From Peribacillus frigoritolerans (lineage in GTDB: Bacteria; Bacillota; Bacilli; Bacillales; DSM-1321), in NCBI RefSeq assembly GCF_040250305.1, contig NZ_CP158190.1:3752001-3816000 (forward strand): a DNA stretch of 64,000 nt, written 5' to 3'. The notes below the pieces were generated by a model. It worked only from the letters and a program-made list of their open reading frames with translations. It did not search any database and was not told where the DNA came from. The position numbers and the translations under genes are program-made. Below, piece after piece: positions 15,242-25,522 of this stretch. Positions within the stretch are counted from its first letter, which is position 1. Each line of letters starts with the position of its first letter.

Positions 15242-16249
15242 CTAATTATTATTTTGGTTATTGTTGTTATCTTTTGGATTTTCGGATATTTTACTGATGG
15301 AATCGCGCATATCCGTATCAGCCGTGATATTTTGGATATTCATATAATCCATCACTCCAAGGTTTCCGCTTTTCAGTGCATCAGCCATGGCCAACGGAAC
15401 TTCGGCTTCGGATTGAACAACCTTCGCTCTCATCTCCTGAACACGGGCAACCATTTCCTGTTCAAGTGCAACAGCCATCGCACGGCGTTCTTCGGCCTTT
15501 GCCTGGGCTATCTTCTTATCGGCTTCGGCTTGGTCAGTCTGTAATATGGCCCCGATATTTTTACCGATATCCACTTCAGCGATATCAATGGAAAGTATTT
15601 CGAATGCCGTTCCTGAATCCAACCCTTTTGATAAAACCGTTCTTGAAATCAAATCGGGATGTTCCAGTACATCCGTATGCATTTTCGAAGCACCGATCGT
15701 CGATACGATCCCTTCCCCTACACGGGCAATGATCGTCTCTTCACCGGCACCACCGACCAAGCGTTCAATATTGGCTCGGACCGTAATCCTTGCCTTCGCT
15801 TTCACTTCAATACCATTCATCGCCACACCAGAGATGAACGGCGTTTCAATCACTTTCGGGTTAACGCTCATTTGAACGGCTTCCAGTACATCACGGCCGG
15901 CAAGGTCAATAGCTGCACCCCGTTCGAAAGGTAACGTGATATTGGCTCGTTCTGCAGCAATTAATGCATTCACCACTCGATCGACATTACCGCCTGCTAG
16001 GTAATGGCTCTCCAATTGATTCGTTGAAACATTGATTCCAGCCTTATGGGCCTTGATAAGCGGGTTGACGACCCTGCTTGGTATAACACGGCGAAGCCTC
16101 ATCCCAACTAACGTAAATATACTGATTTTGACTCCTGCCGCTAAAGCGGAAATCCATAGCATTACTGGTACGAATGTGAAAAATACTGCCAATACGATGA
16201 TAGCAGCAATCACTGCCAGTACAATAAATATCGTTCCTGAAGTTATCAC
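15242..16249 (-). CDS. floA: Flotillin-like membrane protein FloA
   Basis: 335-residue flotillin-like protein (YqfA) that scaffolds functional membrane microdomains. The N-terminal hydrophobic hairpin (residues 6-50) inserts into the membrane. The SPFH-like domain follows, then a helical region rich in Ala and Glu with repeated EA/AE motifs ([19 protein letters not shown]). Start GTG with AGGAAGGATG upstream. It lies between yqeZ and yqfB, the operon arrangement seen in B. subtilis, behind a sigma-W promoter. Length is normal. Confidence 0.95.
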   Translation of the reverse strand: MITSGTIFIVLAVIAAIIVLAVFFTFVPVMLWISALAAGVKISIFTLVGMRLRRVIPSRVVNPLIKAHKAGINVSTNQLESHYLAGGNVDRVVNALIAAERANITLPFERGAAIDLAGRDVLEAVQMSVNPKVIETPFISGVAMNGIEVKAKARITVRANIERLVGGAGEETIIARVGEGIVSTIGASKMHTDVLEHPDLISRTVLSKGLDSGTAFEILSIDIAEVDIGKNIGAILQTDQAEADKKIAQAKAEERRAMAVALEQEMVARVQEMRAKVVQSEAEVPLAMADALKSGNLGVMDYMNIQNITADTDMRDSISKISENPKDNNNNQNNN

Positions 16250-16281
16250 TTAATGATTCATCCTTCCTGTATCTTTTAATT

Positions 16282-17607
16282 TTAATTTGAATCCGGAATT
16301 TCCCGGACGACTACCCTTGATCCTTCAACTTTCACGATAACGATTGACGAACCTTTGGAAATAAAGCTTCCTTCGGTCACGACATCCACTCTTTCTTCTT
16401 TGACCAAAGCTGTTCCTGAAGGCCTCAAATCTGTAAGGGCCTTCCCTTCAACACCTAATAAATCCAAACGATTCGGATTGCTGACATACCCTTGTTCCGT
16501 TTTTGTTGCATCGGTTAATATCATTTTCCTGAAAAATTTCATCTGTTTTCCAAACACCTTTACAAGTAGGATGAATACCAAAATGGATACGGTGACCGCA
16601 ATTAGCAAGGATATCGTCATATGGACCGGATCTCCTGTCGCGAGGAACAGACTCCCCACTATCGCTGTAAATCCGAGCAGCCCGATAATCCCCCCAGGGA
16701 TAAAAAATTCAATCAGTACGAGAATGACCCCAATGATGAACATCGCTAACGATTCGTATCCGGTGATACCGGCGACAAGATGACCATAGAAGAATAAAAC
16801 AAGACTGGTGATTCCAATGACCCCCGGAATTCCAAAACCGGGTGAAAACAATTCCATCACAATTCCGATTCCCGCTATCGTTAATAAAATGGGAACGACG
16901 ATCGGGTTGGTCAAAAAGCGGGCAAGTTTCTCAGGAAAGCTTTCTTCGATTGACCGAATATCAGCATCCTCAACGCCAAGTATACTATACAGCTCCGCTT
17001 TCCCAGAGACGGTGCCTTCGCTATATCCAGCCTTTTTTGCCTGCTCGGCTGTAAATGTCAGCAACTTTCCTTTTTCCGCTCCATATTCGGGTAAATCGAT
17101 GTCTACATCAGCCATCGCCTGGGCGTATATGGGATCACGTCCATTTTGTTCTGCAGCAGTCTTCATGGCTGCTAGCCAATAAGATTGCGCTTTTTTACCT
17201 GCAGCATTCCCTGTTGAATCAATTACAGCGGCAGATCCCATGGTTGCACTCGGAACCATATAGATCTCATCTGCACTTAGAGAAATGTATGCCCCTGCAG
17301 ATAAGGCCCTGTTATTGACATAGGCAACTGTCTTGATTGGTGAATCGGACAGTAACTTTGCAATTTCCCCTGCTGCATCAACAGCGCCTCCAGGGGTATT
17401 CACCTCGAAAACGACAAGATCTGCATCAGCTGCTTCAGCAGTGGTAAGCGCGCGTTCCAAAAAGGCCGAAAGTCCCTTTTCCACCGTTTCTTCTATTGGT
17501 ACATGGTAAACGATCTTCTCGTTTGCAGATACCGTCGATCCCCCAAAAGAAGACATGGTGAACAGCAATCCAAATAAGAGTACAGATAAATAACGCCAAA
17601 TTTTCAA
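16282..17607 (-). CDS. yqeZ: NfeD/ClpP-like membrane serine protease family protein YqeZ
   Basis: 441 residues. The N-terminal signal sequence is followed by a ClpP/SppA-like domain (VNTPGGAVDAAGEIAKLL; LSAGAYISLSADEIYMVP with the SAGA serine). Several membrane helices (about 240-355) precede a C-terminal NfeD OB-fold (LLGVEGKALTDLRPSGTA). Members partner with flotillins and stomatins encoded next door, here floA. The start is TTG with AAAGGGGG upstream. It is first in the sigma-W-controlled operon and so probably belongs to the envelope-stress response. Confidence 0.93.
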   Translation of the reverse strand: MKIWRYLSVLLFGLLFTMSSFGGSTVSANEKIVYHVPIEETVEKGLSAFLERALTTAEAADADLVVFEVNTPGGAVDAAGEIAKLLSDSPIKTVAYVNNRALSAGAYISLSADEIYMVPSATMGSAAVIDSTGNAAGKKAQSYWLAAMKTAAEQNGRDPIYAQAMADVDIDLPEYGAEKGKLLTFTAEQAKKAGYSEGTVSGKAELYSILGVEDADIRSIEESFPEKLARFLTNPIVVPILLTIAGIGIVMELFSPGFGIPGVIGITSLVLFFYGHLVAGITGYESLAMFIIGVILVLIEFFIPGGIIGLLGFTAIVGSLFLATGDPVHMTISLLIAVTVSILVFILLVKVFGKQMKFFRKMILTDATKTEQGYVSNPNRLDLLGVEGKALTDLRPSGTALVKEERVDVVTEGSFISKGSSIVIVKVEGSRVVVREIPDSN

Positions 17608-17742
17608 CGGAACGCCCCCTTTCCCGTATTAAACGCGGTAAGTGCCTCCAATATCAGGAGGAAAACCTACCAGTAAATTCAGCACTCAACTAAATTCGAA
17701 TAAGGAGCAAATGAGCAACCCTTTACTCTGTTCTTTAGTTAT

Positions 17743-17768
17743 TACGTATGTATATGAAAAAGGTTTCA
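17743..17768 (-). promoter_or_regulatory. Sigma-W promoter of yqeZ-floA-yqfB
   Basis: On the minus strand TGAAAC (plus 17763-17768), exactly 16 nt, then CGTA (plus 17743-17746). This is a perfect match to the sigma-W consensus, about 135 nt upstream of the yqeZ start. The orthologous B. subtilis operon is in the sigma-W regulon. Confidence 0.9.
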
Positions 17769-17852
17769 AAAAAAGCAAATAAAATTAAAAGTGCCCTATT
17801 ATCTTGGGCTTCGTTTCAATAATATACGCATAAAATTCATGAAATACACAAA

Positions 17853-17877
17853 AACCACAGGCAATTTGCCTGCGGTT
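17853..17877 (-). terminator. Terminator after yqeY
   Basis: Ten-base arms (AACCGCAGGC with one wobble) around a 5-nt loop, followed on the minus strand by TTTTTG. It separates rpsU-yqeY from the sigma-W operon. Confidence 0.88.
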
Positions 17878-17902
17878 AGGTTTCGAGTTTTAAGTTTAGA
17901 GT

Positions 17903-18346
17903 TTAAGATAGATGTTGTTGTACTAATTTGTTTACTAGAGAACCATCCGCTTTACCTTTAACTTTAGGCATTAAAGCTCCCATAACTCGCCCCATATCTG
18001 CTTTGGATGTTGCATTGACTTCTTCAATCGTTTGTTTAACGATATTAGAAATGTCTTCTTCTGAAAGTTGCTCAGGCATATAAGCCTCTACGTATACTAG
18101 TTCGGTGCGGACTTTATCCACGAGATCTGAACGACCTGCGTTTTCAAACTCCTGGAGGGAGTCTTTGCGTTGTTTTAATTCGCGAGAGAGCACTGTCAAT
18201 TCTTCATCATCTGTTAAATCTTGCCTCTGCTTCAAGGCTTCGTTTTGAATGGAAGCCTTCAGCATCCGAATAACAGATAGTTTGTCCTTTTCCTTGTTCT
18301 TCATCGCTTGTTTCATATCATTATTTAAACGCTCGAGAAGACTCAT
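17903..18346 (-). CDS. yqeY: GatB/YqeY-domain protein
   Basis: 147-residue YqeY protein, all helical, related to the tail domain of GatB amidotransferase. That fold binds tRNA, but the physiological role is not established. The start [17 protein letters not shown] follows GAGGGTGG. It lies 14 nt downstream of rpsU, probably in one transcript, the usual Bacillus arrangement. Length is typical. Confidence 0.95.
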   Translation of the reverse strand: MSLLERLNNDMKQAMKNKEKDKLSVIRMLKASIQNEALKQRQDLTDDEELTVLSRELKQRKDSLQEFENAGRSDLVDKVRTELVYVEAYMPEQLSEEDISNIVKQTIEEVNATSKADMGRVMGALMPKVKGKADGSLVNKLVQQHLS

Positions 18347-18360
18347 CTTTCCACCCTCTC

Positions 18361-18534
18361 TTAGAATTTACGTTTTCTTGCAGCTTCAGACTTTTTCTTA
18401 CGTTTTACGCTTGGTTTTTCATAAAATTCACGCTTCCTAGCTTCCTGAAGCGATCCTGCTTTAGATACAGTACGTTTGAAACGACGAAGAGCATCTTCAA
18501 GCGATTCGTTTTTACGAACGACGGTTTTAGACAT
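18361..18534 (-). CDS. rpsU: 30S ribosomal protein S21
   Basis: 57-residue bS21 beginning [20 protein letters not shown]. The basic tail ([14 protein letters not shown]) contacts rRNA. An in-frame ATG nine codons upstream exists, but GGGAGGGAAAG immediately before MSK makes this the true start. Promoter at 18602-18630. Confidence 0.97.
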   Translation of the reverse strand: MSKTVVRKNESLEDALRRFKRTVSKAGSLQEARKREFYEKPSVKRKKKSEAARKRKF

Positions 18535-18601
18535 CTCTTTCCCTCCCTCCGAAAACAACACACTAACTCAAGTTGTCAACATGTTATACATGTACTAAAC
18601 A

Positions 18602-18630
18602 ATTATAATATATCATCTTTAGCAGGTCAA
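18602..18630 (-). promoter_or_regulatory. Sigma-A promoter of rpsU-yqeY
   Basis: Minus-strand TTGACC (plus 18625-18630), 17-nt spacer, TATAAT (plus 18602-18607). The roughly 60-nt leader contains an ACATGT/ACATGT inverted pair (18580-18594). Confidence 0.8.
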
Positions 18631-18770
18631 CCAATAAAATCAAACTTATTTTGAATATCATCATGTTATTATCATAATTTTTCACTAAACAATCATTCAA
18701 CTTGCATGAAAATCCAATTTATAGCATGTCTCCCGTTAATGGGCCATAAGCTTACTAAGAGGTGACAGTC

Positions 18771-19703
18771 ATGCATGAGCTATTTTTATTCCTATTATTC
18801 ATTGCGATATTTTTGGCCGGTATGTCAGTTTTACGAATCGGACTGTTCAATATGTCCGGTGCAGCATTAAAAAATTTTCTCTCGAAAGTTACGGATAAGC
18901 CATGGAAAGGCTTCATGGCCGGAACCATCTTTACGGGGATCCTGCAGAGCAGCTCGGCGGTCATGGTCATGACGGTCGGCCTCGTTTCCGCAGGAAGCTT
19001 AACGTTCCCGCAAACAATCGGGATTATTCTTGGAACGAATATCGGATCCACCTTTACAGCAGAGTTCATGACCTTTTCCTTGGATCGTTGGATCATTCCC
19101 GGTGTCGTAAGCGGCGCTTTCCTTTGCTTCATGCCAAAAGCATTACCGAGAAGCATAGGGATGTCCCTGATTGGAATCTCGGCCATCTTCGCGGCGATGA
19201 GCGGTTTTAAAATGCTTTCGACACCGATTGCAGCCTATTCTTCGATACAAACGCTCATCCATTACATAGAGGGCCATATGATTTATGCCCTATTAGCCGG
19301 GATATTATTAACCGCACTCATTCACTCCAGTTCGGCAACCATCGGGATAGCCATGAGCTTTTTGATGAACGGGGAGTTATCCGTCTCCTCCGCAATCATC
19401 ATCATGCTCGGATCGAATATTGGCACTTGCATCACCGGATACATGGCCAGCATCGGTTCTGGCAGACAAGCTGCCTTCACAGCTTATGCACATATTTGGC
19501 TAAACGTCATCGGGGTTGCCGCTTTCCTGCCTTTTGTGGATATTCTGGAAAGCGCTGCTGCCTTTTTCACCGAAAACAAAGGGACACAGCTCGCCCATGC
19601 CAGTGTCATTTTCAATATCTTGACTTCTTTGGCCGTCTTGCCATGCGCACGGCAATTCTCCAACCTCATTCTTTTGGTGCATCGGCAACACTTAAAGAAA
19701 TAA
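18771..19703 (+). CDS. yqeW: Na+/phosphate cotransporter family protein YqeW
   Basis: 310-residue polytopic membrane protein with two Na/Pi-cotransporter repeats, each with its serine signature: QSSSAVMVMTVGLVS (about 63-77) and HSSSATIGIAMSF (about 187-199). A GTNIGSTFTAEF / GSNIGTCITGYM pair follows each repeat. At least seven helices are apparent. ATG 18771 is chosen because AAGAGGTG lies just upstream; an in-frame GTG at 18762 lies inside that site. B. subtilis yqeW occupies the same position between rpsU and yqeV. Transported ion not proven. Confidence 0.9.
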   Translation: MHELFLFLLFIAIFLAGMSVLRIGLFNMSGAALKNFLSKVTDKPWKGFMAGTIFTGILQSSSAVMVMTVGLVSAGSLTFPQTIGIILGTNIGSTFTAEFMTFSLDRWIIPGVVSGAFLCFMPKALPRSIGMSLIGISAIFAAMSGFKMLSTPIAAYSSIQTLIHYIEGHMIYALLAGILLTALIHSSSATIGIAMSFLMNGELSVSSAIIIMLGSNIGTCITGYMASIGSGRQAAFTAYAHIWLNVIGVAAFLPFVDILESAAAFFTENKGTQLAHASVIFNILTSLAVLPCARQFSNLILLVHRQHLKK

Positions 19704-19814
19704 GGAGCTGTCCAAAAATTATTAGAGACTTTCTTATGGGCAGCTTCAGGGGAAGATGGACATAATATATAGCTGTAACAGATATAAAAGGATAAATGAT
19801 TACCGGGAGGTTTT

Positions 19815-20003
19815 TTAGCTAATCTTTTTATAATTAACTTTATAGTTTAATAAGCTCAAACCACTCAATATAACAGCAGCTAATATCAAAATCCACAAAC
19901 CTTTATTAGAGAAAGATGTTAGATAAAAAACGATTACTGCCATTATATATAAAACGGTTATTAATGTGTTATATACCCAAAATTTCATCATGCATTTCGT
20001 CAC
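19815..20003 (-). CDS. Small two-helix membrane protein, about 62 aa
   Basis: Not recognised. Two hydrophobic helices (about residues 12-29 and 35-52) with a short basic tail. The start is ambiguous: GTG 20003 has only AAAGA beside it, whereas ATG 19991 has AGAGTGA eight bases upstream and would give 58 residues. It stands alone on the minus strand between yqeW and deoC. A GGAGCTGTCC ... GGGCAGCTTC inverted pair (19705-19749) lies beyond its stop. Confidence 0.5.
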   Translation of the reverse strand: MTKCMMKFWVYNTLITVLYIMAVIVFYLTSFSNKGLWILILAAVILSGLSLLNYKVNYKKIS

Positions 20004-20281
20004 TCTTTGTAAGTAGTGTTAATGATAAAAGAAAGTTAAATACCCGTTTTTTCATTTTTCTCCCCCTGTTTATGCATTTAATATAAGTATGTTTACTCCC
20101 TGTTTGATACCCCTAATATCCATTGAATCCACAATAAACTTTTTTTTGAATGTATTGGTTCCAAAAATGACAAGTAAAAGTCCAAAATTGATACGTTTCC
20201 TCTTTTTCAAGGAAATAAGCGCAATGCACTCCACAAAGGCATGGGCACTCGACTTATACTCCGTTTTATGGAAGTAATAAA
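20004..20281. other. Gene-free interval before deoC terminator
   Basis: Overlapping frames on both strands (60-78 codons) lack ribosome sites and resemble no family I know. I see no confident gene, only a possible decayed sequence. Confidence 0.4.
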
Positions 20282-20323
20282 AAACAGGCGGAGAAAAATA
20301 ATTCATTTTTCTCCGCCTGTTTT
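20282..20323. terminator. Strong bidirectional terminator after deoC
   Basis: Perfect 17-bp arms (AAACAGGCGGAGAAAAA and complement) with a 7-nt loop and T-rich flanks on both strands. Confidence 0.9.
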
Positions 20324-20359
20324 ATTTTTAAGGACTTATTATACGGGTCCCTTACAAAA

Positions 20360-21031
20360 TCAATAATCGGAATCAGCCGTTAAGCCCTTTACGATTGAGA
20401 CACCTGCACTCGCACCAATTCTTGTTGCACCAGCTTCAATCACTTTCTGGGCATCGCTCGTGTTGCGGACTCCGCCTGAAGCTTTGACACCGATATCCGG
20501 GCCAACTGTTTTTCTCATAAGCGTGATATCTTCAACAGTCGCTCCGCCGGTCGAAAAACCAGTTGATGTTTTCACATAATCCGCTCCGGCTTTTAAGGCC
20601 AATTCACATGCACGGACTTTTTCTTCATCAGTCAATAAAGAAGTTTCAATGATCACTTTTGACAGAGCCTTACCAGTTGATGCCGCTACAACAGCACGAA
20701 TATCCCGCTCTACCAACTCATCATCCTTGTCCTTCAATGCGCCGATATTGATCACCATATCGACTTCATGAGCGCCATTGGAGATGGCGTCTTTCGTTTC
20801 AAAAGCTTTGGTTTCCGGTGTGGTTGCACCTAGAGGGAAGCCGATAACGGTACAAACTTTCACTTCTGAACCTTCCAAAAGTTCGCTTGCATATTTCACC
20901 CAAGTTGGGTTCACGCATACGGAAGCAAAGTTATACTCTCTCGCTTCTTCGCATAATACCTTTATTTGCTCTTTGGTTGCATCTGCTTTTAATAACGTGT
21001 GGTCAATTAAACCTGCTACATTTTGTGACAT
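20360..21031 (-). CDS. deoC: Deoxyribose-phosphate aldolase
   Basis: 223-residue cytoplasmic class I aldolase that splits 2-deoxyribose-5-phosphate into glyceraldehyde-3-phosphate and acetaldehyde in deoxynucleoside salvage. The Schiff-base lysine lies in [12 protein letters not shown] (about residue 152), and the phosphate-binding GVKASGGVR follows. The start ATG has GAGGAGG upstream. It is flanked by terminators on both sides, so it is monocistronic here. Length is normal. Confidence 0.96.
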   Translation of the reverse strand: MSQNVAGLIDHTLLKADATKEQIKVLCEEAREYNFASVCVNPTWVKYASELLEGSEVKVCTVIGFPLGATTPETKAFETKDAISNGAHEVDMVINIGALKDKDDELVERDIRAVVAASTGKALSKVIIETSLLTDEEKVRACELALKAGADYVKTSTGFSTGGATVEDITLMRKTVGPDIGVKASGGVRNTSDAQKVIEAGATRIGASAGVSIVKGLTADSDY

Positions 21032-21166
21032 TAATAAATCCTCCTCAAAAACAATCTATACCTAGTTGTACGTACCTCTCATAATACCATAGTTTATCCA
21101 CTTTGACGATATATATAGTCTTTACCCTAAAGTGCCAAGATAACACATTTAAAATAGGATAAAAAA

Positions 21167-21190
21167 AAGACAGCGATTTACCGCTGTCTT
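21167..21190 (-). terminator. Terminator after mtaB
   Basis: AAGACAGCG / CGCTGTCTT arms, 6-nt loop, then eight T on the minus strand; starts 3 nt after the mtaB stop. Confidence 0.92.
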
Positions 21191-21193
21191 AGA

Positions 21194-22531
21194 TTAGATA
21201 TTGGATGCTTGTTGCAACGGAAAATCCTTCACGACCGTCACGAACTGACCTTCACTAAATGGATAGCCAGACTTTGAAATCTTCACTTTGACGATTTCAC
21301 CGACCATTTCTTCCGAAGCCGGGAAGACGACTTTCATGTAATTATCGGAATAGCCCTCATAAAGGCCATTTTCCAACTTCGTTTCAGGAATGACTTCAAG
21401 AACTTCCCCCTCGAATCGTGAGGCATACTCTTTTGCCAGCTGATCCGACAACGTGATAAGGCGATGTACGCGTTCATTTTTGACATCTTCATCCACTTGA
21501 TCTTCCATACGGGCAGCCGGCGTCCCTGTCCGTTTTGAATAAGGGAAAACATGAAGTTCGGAGAATTTATATTTTTCTATAAAGTTATATGTCTCCATGA
21601 ATTCTTCTTCTGTTTCACCTGGGAAACCTACGATGACATCAGAGGTAACAGCAAGACCCGGAAGCGCAATTTTCAACTTCTCGATCCGATCCCCGAAGAA
21701 ATCCATCGTATATTTACGTCTCATCCGTTTTAGAACTGTATCGGAACCGGATTGGATTGGTATATGCAAATGACGTACCACTTTTTTCGAGTTCGTCAGC
21801 ACTTCAATGATCTCATCTGTAATCTGGCTGGCTTCGATGGATGAAATACGGATACGCTTCAATCCATCGACTTTTTCCAAGTCACGCAGCAGCATCGCCA
21901 AATTATAGTCTTTCAAATCGTCTCCGTAGCCGCCAGTATGAATTCCGGTGAGGACTAGCTCTTTATAGCCTGCCTCGACAAGCTGTTCAGCTTGGTTAAC
22001 GACTTCCTTTGGATCGCGGGAACGCATCAAGCCACGGGCCCAAGGGATGATGCAGAAAGTGCAGAAATTATTGCAACCTTCCTGAATCTTAAGTGAAGCT
22101 CGTGTACGGTCTGTAAAAGCAGGTACATCCAACTCTTCGTAGACACGGTTTTTCATGATATTCCCTACGGCATTGATTGGCTCACGCTCAACCTTGAATT
22201 GCTCGATGTAATCAAGGAGTTTAACCCTGTCCTGTGTTCCTACAACAATATCCACACCTGGTATGGCCATGATTTCTGCCGGTGATGTCTGTGCGTAACA
22301 TCCCGTTACCGCTATGACGGCATTCGGATTTTTACGAATGGCCCGACGGATGACCTGACGGCTCTTCTTATCGCCAGTGTTTGTCACCGTGCATGTGTTG
22401 ATGACATATACATCGGATGTATTTTCAAACTCAACACGATCATATCCTCCAGTTTTGAATAATTGCCATATAGCCTCTGTTTCATAATGATTCACTTTAC
22501 AGCCTAATGTATGGAAAGCGACCGTTGCCAT
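21194..22531 (-). CDS. mtaB: tRNA t6A37 methylthiotransferase MtaB
   Basis: 445-residue radical-SAM enzyme (YqeV) that converts t6A37 to ms2t6A in ANN-decoding tRNAs. The N-terminal UPF0004 domain has its cluster cysteines in LGCKVNHYE, INTCTVTN and VTGCYAQT. The radical-SAM CxxxCxxC is in CNNFCTFCIIPWARG (about residue 153), and a C-terminal TRAM domain follows. It starts 6 nt downstream of rsmE, so prmA-rsmE-mtaB run together apart from a terminator-like hairpin between prmA and rsmE. RBS GAGGTGATG. Confidence 0.95.
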   Translation of the reverse strand: MATVAFHTLGCKVNHYETEAIWQLFKTGGYDRVEFENTSDVYVINTCTVTNTGDKKSRQVIRRAIRKNPNAVIAVTGCYAQTSPAEIMAIPGVDIVVGTQDRVKLLDYIEQFKVEREPINAVGNIMKNRVYEELDVPAFTDRTRASLKIQEGCNNFCTFCIIPWARGLMRSRDPKEVVNQAEQLVEAGYKELVLTGIHTGGYGDDLKDYNLAMLLRDLEKVDGLKRIRISSIEASQITDEIIEVLTNSKKVVRHLHIPIQSGSDTVLKRMRRKYTMDFFGDRIEKLKIALPGLAVTSDVIVGFPGETEEEFMETYNFIEKYKFSELHVFPYSKRTGTPAARMEDQVDEDVKNERVHRLITLSDQLAKEYASRFEGEVLEVIPETKLENGLYEGYSDNYMKVVFPASEEMVGEIVKVKISKSGYPFSEGQFVTVVKDFPLQQASNI

Positions 22532-22537
22532 TTTTCA

Positions 22538-23302
22538 TCACCTCAAAAGTTCTACATGATAAGAAACAGCGGAAAGTGCATATAAAGGTGCTGTTTCAGT
22601 TCTTAATATTCTTGGTCCAAGACCGCAAGCCATAAAACCGGCATCAGTCAGTTTTTCAATTTCCTTATCTGCTAAACCACCTTCAGGCCCAAAAACGAAT
22701 AGGATGGATTGCCCAGCGGTAATATCTTTCAAGACAGAAGCGAGTACAGAAGTTTCCCCCCGTTTTGCCACTTCTTCAAAAGCGATTAATTTATGATCGA
22801 AACCAGTTGCATAATCAGCTAGCTGATCTGCCGTCATCGGTTCCTTGATGGCAGGGATAACCGTGCGGTGAGATTGCTCAGCCGCCTCTTTTGAAATCTT
22901 CTGGAGCCTCTCCAATTTCTTACCTACCTTTTTGTGGTCCCATTTTACCACCGAACGAGCAGCAATAAAAGGGATAAATTCAACAGCACCCAGTTCAGTG
23001 CCCTTTTGAACGATATATTCCAACTTATCCCCTTTAGGCAGACCGCTCGCTATCACAACCCTTACAGGAAGTTCCTTTTCTTCATTCTTCCATTCGGAAA
23101 CTGTCCCTATAACAGCATCATCAGTAATTTCCGAAATTTCCGCGACAGCTGTCATACCATTACCTTTTACCGTAATGATCCGCTCCCCTGGTCCCATTCT
23201 CATCACCCTTGCGATATGGTGAAAATCATCGCCTGATATCGTCACCGTGTTTCCATTGATGTCTACATCGTTAAGAAAATACCGTTGCACACTGCCACCC
23301 AC
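22538..23302 (-). CDS. rsmE: 16S rRNA m3U1498 methyltransferase RsmE
   Basis: About 250 residues. N-terminal PUA-like domain (VQRYFLNDVDI onward) and C-terminal SPOUT knot with LFVFGPEGGLADKEI and LGPRILRTETAPLYALSAV, the S-adenosylmethionine-binding trefoil motifs. It methylates U1498 of 16S rRNA. The start is uncertain: GTG 23302 opens the longest frame, but GTG 23290 (giving MQRYFL, the usual family N-terminus) has GGGTGG directly upstream and is perhaps better. Confidence 0.93.
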   Translation of the reverse strand: MGGSVQRYFLNDVDINGNTVTISGDDFHHIARVMRMGPGERIITVKGNGMTAVAEISEITDDAVIGTVSEWKNEEKELPVRVVIASGLPKGDKLEYIVQKGTELGAVEFIPFIAARSVVKWDHKKVGKKLERLQKISKEAAEQSHRTVIPAIKEPMTADQLADYATGFDHKLIAFEEVAKRGETSVLASVLKDITAGQSILFVFGPEGGLADKEIEKLTDAGFMACGLGPRILRTETAPLYALSAVSYHVELLR

Positions 23303-23374
23303 TTCGTCTAGTCTAAAAAAAACACAGGCTAACAGTCAGGAATCCAGAATGCAAGCCATGCAAAGATTCAAGCT

Positions 23375-23420
23375 AAAAAAAGGTACTCTGACTATCAAAA
23401 TACCCGATAATCAGAGTAAC
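23375..23420 (-). terminator. Terminator-like hairpin between prmA and rsmE
   Basis: Fifteen-base arms starting GTTACTCTGA pair with few mismatches around a 9-nt loop, then seven T on the minus strand. It may limit read-through into rsmE-mtaB. Confidence 0.7.
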
Positions 23421-23428
23421 TTTTTCAA

Positions 23429-24370
23429 TTAATCATTTCTTTTCGCTATTATTGCCACCCAATCTTCCATCAAGATCGTTTCCTCAACGGTGAAACCAGA
23501 TGCTATAATCGCATCCTTCACATCTTGTTTCTTAGTTTGAATGATTCCGGAAGCGATGAAATGTCCGCCAGGTTTAACGACTTTCGCTACATCATCCGTA
23601 AAACGCATGATCACCTCGGCAAGAATATTAGCCACGACGATATCCGCTTGTTCATTCACACCATCCAGCAAATTGCCTTGTGAAACGGACACTTTATCCT
23701 GCACGTTATTTATTTCAACGTTTTGGATGGCTGACTGTACTGCCACTTCATCCAAATCAAGGGACTGGATTCGTTTTGCGTCCAATAATGCAGCTGCAAT
23801 GCTTAGAACACCAGAACCCGTTCCTACATCAACGACTAAATCCCCAGGCCGTACTGTACGCTCCAGCGCTTGGATGCACATGACCGTCGTCGGGTGTGTA
23901 CCCGTTCCGAAAGCCATGCCTGGATCAAGTTCAATGATCAATTCGTCACTGCTTACTGGAGTGTAGTCTTCCCATGTTGGCACGATGGTAAAACGTTCGG
24001 ATATCTTGACGGGGTTATAATATTTTTTCCAAGCCGTCGCCCACTCTTCCTCATTCACTTCACTAATTGAAACAACATTTTTCCCAAGGTCTATATCAAA
24101 AAGAAGGAGATTATTGATTGATTCCTTAATAGCATCAACGGTATCGTTAAGGAAGCTGTTAACGGGCAGATAAGCCTTGATGACTACACCTTCATCCGGA
24201 TAATCATCTGGGTTCAAGTGGTAGATTTCGCCAAAAACATTTTCACGTTCCTTGACTAATTCTAGAGGATCCTCAATGACAACACCGCTCGCACCTGCCT
24301 CATGAAGAATATTCGAAACAGGTTCAACCGCTTCATTCGTTGTTTGGATTGCAAATTCAGACCACTTCAT
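23429..24370 (-). CDS. prmA: Ribosomal protein L11 methyltransferase
   Basis: 313-residue SAM-dependent enzyme that trimethylates ribosomal protein L11. The N-terminal substrate-binding domain covers about residues 1-120. The Rossmann methyltransferase shows [17 protein letters not shown] (motif I, about 178) and VVANILAEV (the NIL/A motif). It follows dnaJ by 36 nt, the same order as in the B. subtilis dnaK operon. Start ATG with GGGAG upstream. Confidence 0.95.
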   Translation of the reverse strand: MKWSEFAIQTTNEAVEPVSNILHEAGASGVVIEDPLELVKERENVFGEIYHLNPDDYPDEGVVIKAYLPVNSFLNDTVDAIKESINNLLLFDIDLGKNVVSISEVNEEEWATAWKKYYNPVKISERFTIVPTWEDYTPVSSDELIIELDPGMAFGTGTHPTTVMCIQALERTVRPGDLVVDVGTGSGVLSIAAALLDAKRIQSLDLDEVAVQSAIQNVEINNVQDKVSVSQGNLLDGVNEQADIVVANILAEVIMRFTDDVAKVVKPGGHFIASGIIQTKKQDVKDAIIASGFTVEETILMEDWVAIIAKRND

Positions 24371-24406
24371 AATCTACCAACTCCCAATTTGTTCTTTTAC
24401 TTTTAT

Positions 24407-25522
24407 TCACCTATCTTTAAAAGCACGCTTTACTTTTGAGAAAAAGCCATCTTCTTGTTCATCTACGCCTTGTCCGCTGATATCACTGAACTCACGAAGC
24501 AAGTCCTTTTGTTTTTCCGTTAATTTCTTAGGGGTGACCACTAATACGACCACATGCTGATCTCCTTGGCCATACCCTCTTACATTCGGAACACCTTTGC
24601 CTTTTAAACGGAAACGAGTGCTTGTTTGTGTACCTGCAGGAATCTTCAGCTTCACTTTTCCATGCAGCGTCGGAACTTCTATTTCATCGCCCAATGCTGC
24701 CTGGGCAAACGTAACCGGCATTTCACAATAAATATCATCGCCATCCCGCTCAAAGAATTCATGGCTGCGTACATGGAAGACTACATACAGGTCTCCTGCC
24801 GGACCGCCATTGATTCCTGGCTCTCCTTGGCCGGTTACACGCAACTGCTGGCCATCATCAATTCCTGCCGGCACCTTAACTTGGATCTTTTTACGTTTTT
24901 GGACTTTTCCGTCGCCGCCGCATGTTGAACATTTATTAGGAATGATTTTTCCTGTACCTTGACAATGGTGACATGCTCTCCGGTTCACAATCCTTCCGAA
25001 CGCTGTGTTTTGTTCAACATTCAATTGACCGGTTCCATGACAATGTGAACAGTTTTCCACTTTTGTACCAGGTTTGGCACCGGATCCTTTACATGTATCA
25101 CAATTCTCTTCACGCGGAATTTCAATCTCAGTTTCTTTTCCGAATGCAGCCTCTTCAAAAGAAAGCGTCATCGTATACTGTAAATCCGCCCCTTGACGCG
25201 GTGCATTAGGATCTCTCCTGCGACCGCCGCCACCGAAGAAGCTACTGAAAATATCTTCAAAACCGCCGAAACCGCCAAAGTCCTGACCGCCAAAGCCCTG
25301 ATTGGGATCTGTATGTCCGAATTGGTCATAATGGGCCTTTTTCTGTTCGTCACTCAATACTTCGTAAGCTTCCTTGATTTCCTTGAATTTATCCGCAGCA
25401 TCGTCCGCTTTATTAATATCAGGGTGATATTGTTTGGAGAGCTTTCGATACGCTTTTTTGATTTCATCCTTCGAAGCACTTTTCGAAAGGCCTAACACCT
25501 CATAATAATCGCGTTTACTCAT
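24407..25522 (-). CDS. dnaJ: Chaperone protein DnaJ
   Basis: 371-residue type I Hsp40 co-chaperone of DnaK. J domain with YHPDIN (HPD at about 31), then a Gly/Phe-rich linker. Four zinc-binding repeats follow: [24 protein letters not shown] and CSTCGGDG. The C-terminal client-binding domains follow. The frame extends 16 codons upstream, but [11 protein letters not shown] after GGGAGTGG is the conserved start. It lies 302 nt from dnaK, with a strong hairpin between. Confidence 0.97.
   Translation of the reverse strand: MSKRDYYEVLGLSKSASKDEIKKAYRKLSKQYHPDINKADDAADKFKEIKEAYEVLSDEQKKAHYDQFGHTDPNQGFGGQDFGGFGGFEDIFSSFFGGGGRRRDPNAPRQGADLQYTMTLSFEEAAFGKETEIEIPREENCDTCKGSGAKPGTKVENCSHCHGTGQLNVEQNTAFGRIVNRRACHHCQGTGKIIPNKCSTCGGDGKVQKRKKIQVKVPAGIDDGQQLRVTGQGEPGINGGPAGDLYVVFHVRSHEFFERDGDDIYCEMPVTFAQAALGDEIEVPTLHGKVKLKIPAGTQTSTRFRLKGKGVPNVRGYGQGDQHVVVLVVTPKKLTEKQKDLLREFSDISGQGVDEQEDGFFSKVKRAFKDR

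Noticed and set aside
15376..19186. Several 100-140 codon frames antisense to floA, yqeZ and yqeW
   Set aside because: They lack ribosome sites and mirror codon bias of the genuine genes on the opposite strand.
19705..19749. Insertion-sequence terminal repeat after yqeW
   Set aside because: A single imperfect inverted pair without transposase or direct repeats; more likely a terminator-like hairpin.
20070..20306. Overlapping 60-78 codon frames on both strands before deoC
   Set aside because: No ribosome site, one runs into the deoC terminator, and no family resemblance. Could be decayed mobile DNA but unsupported.
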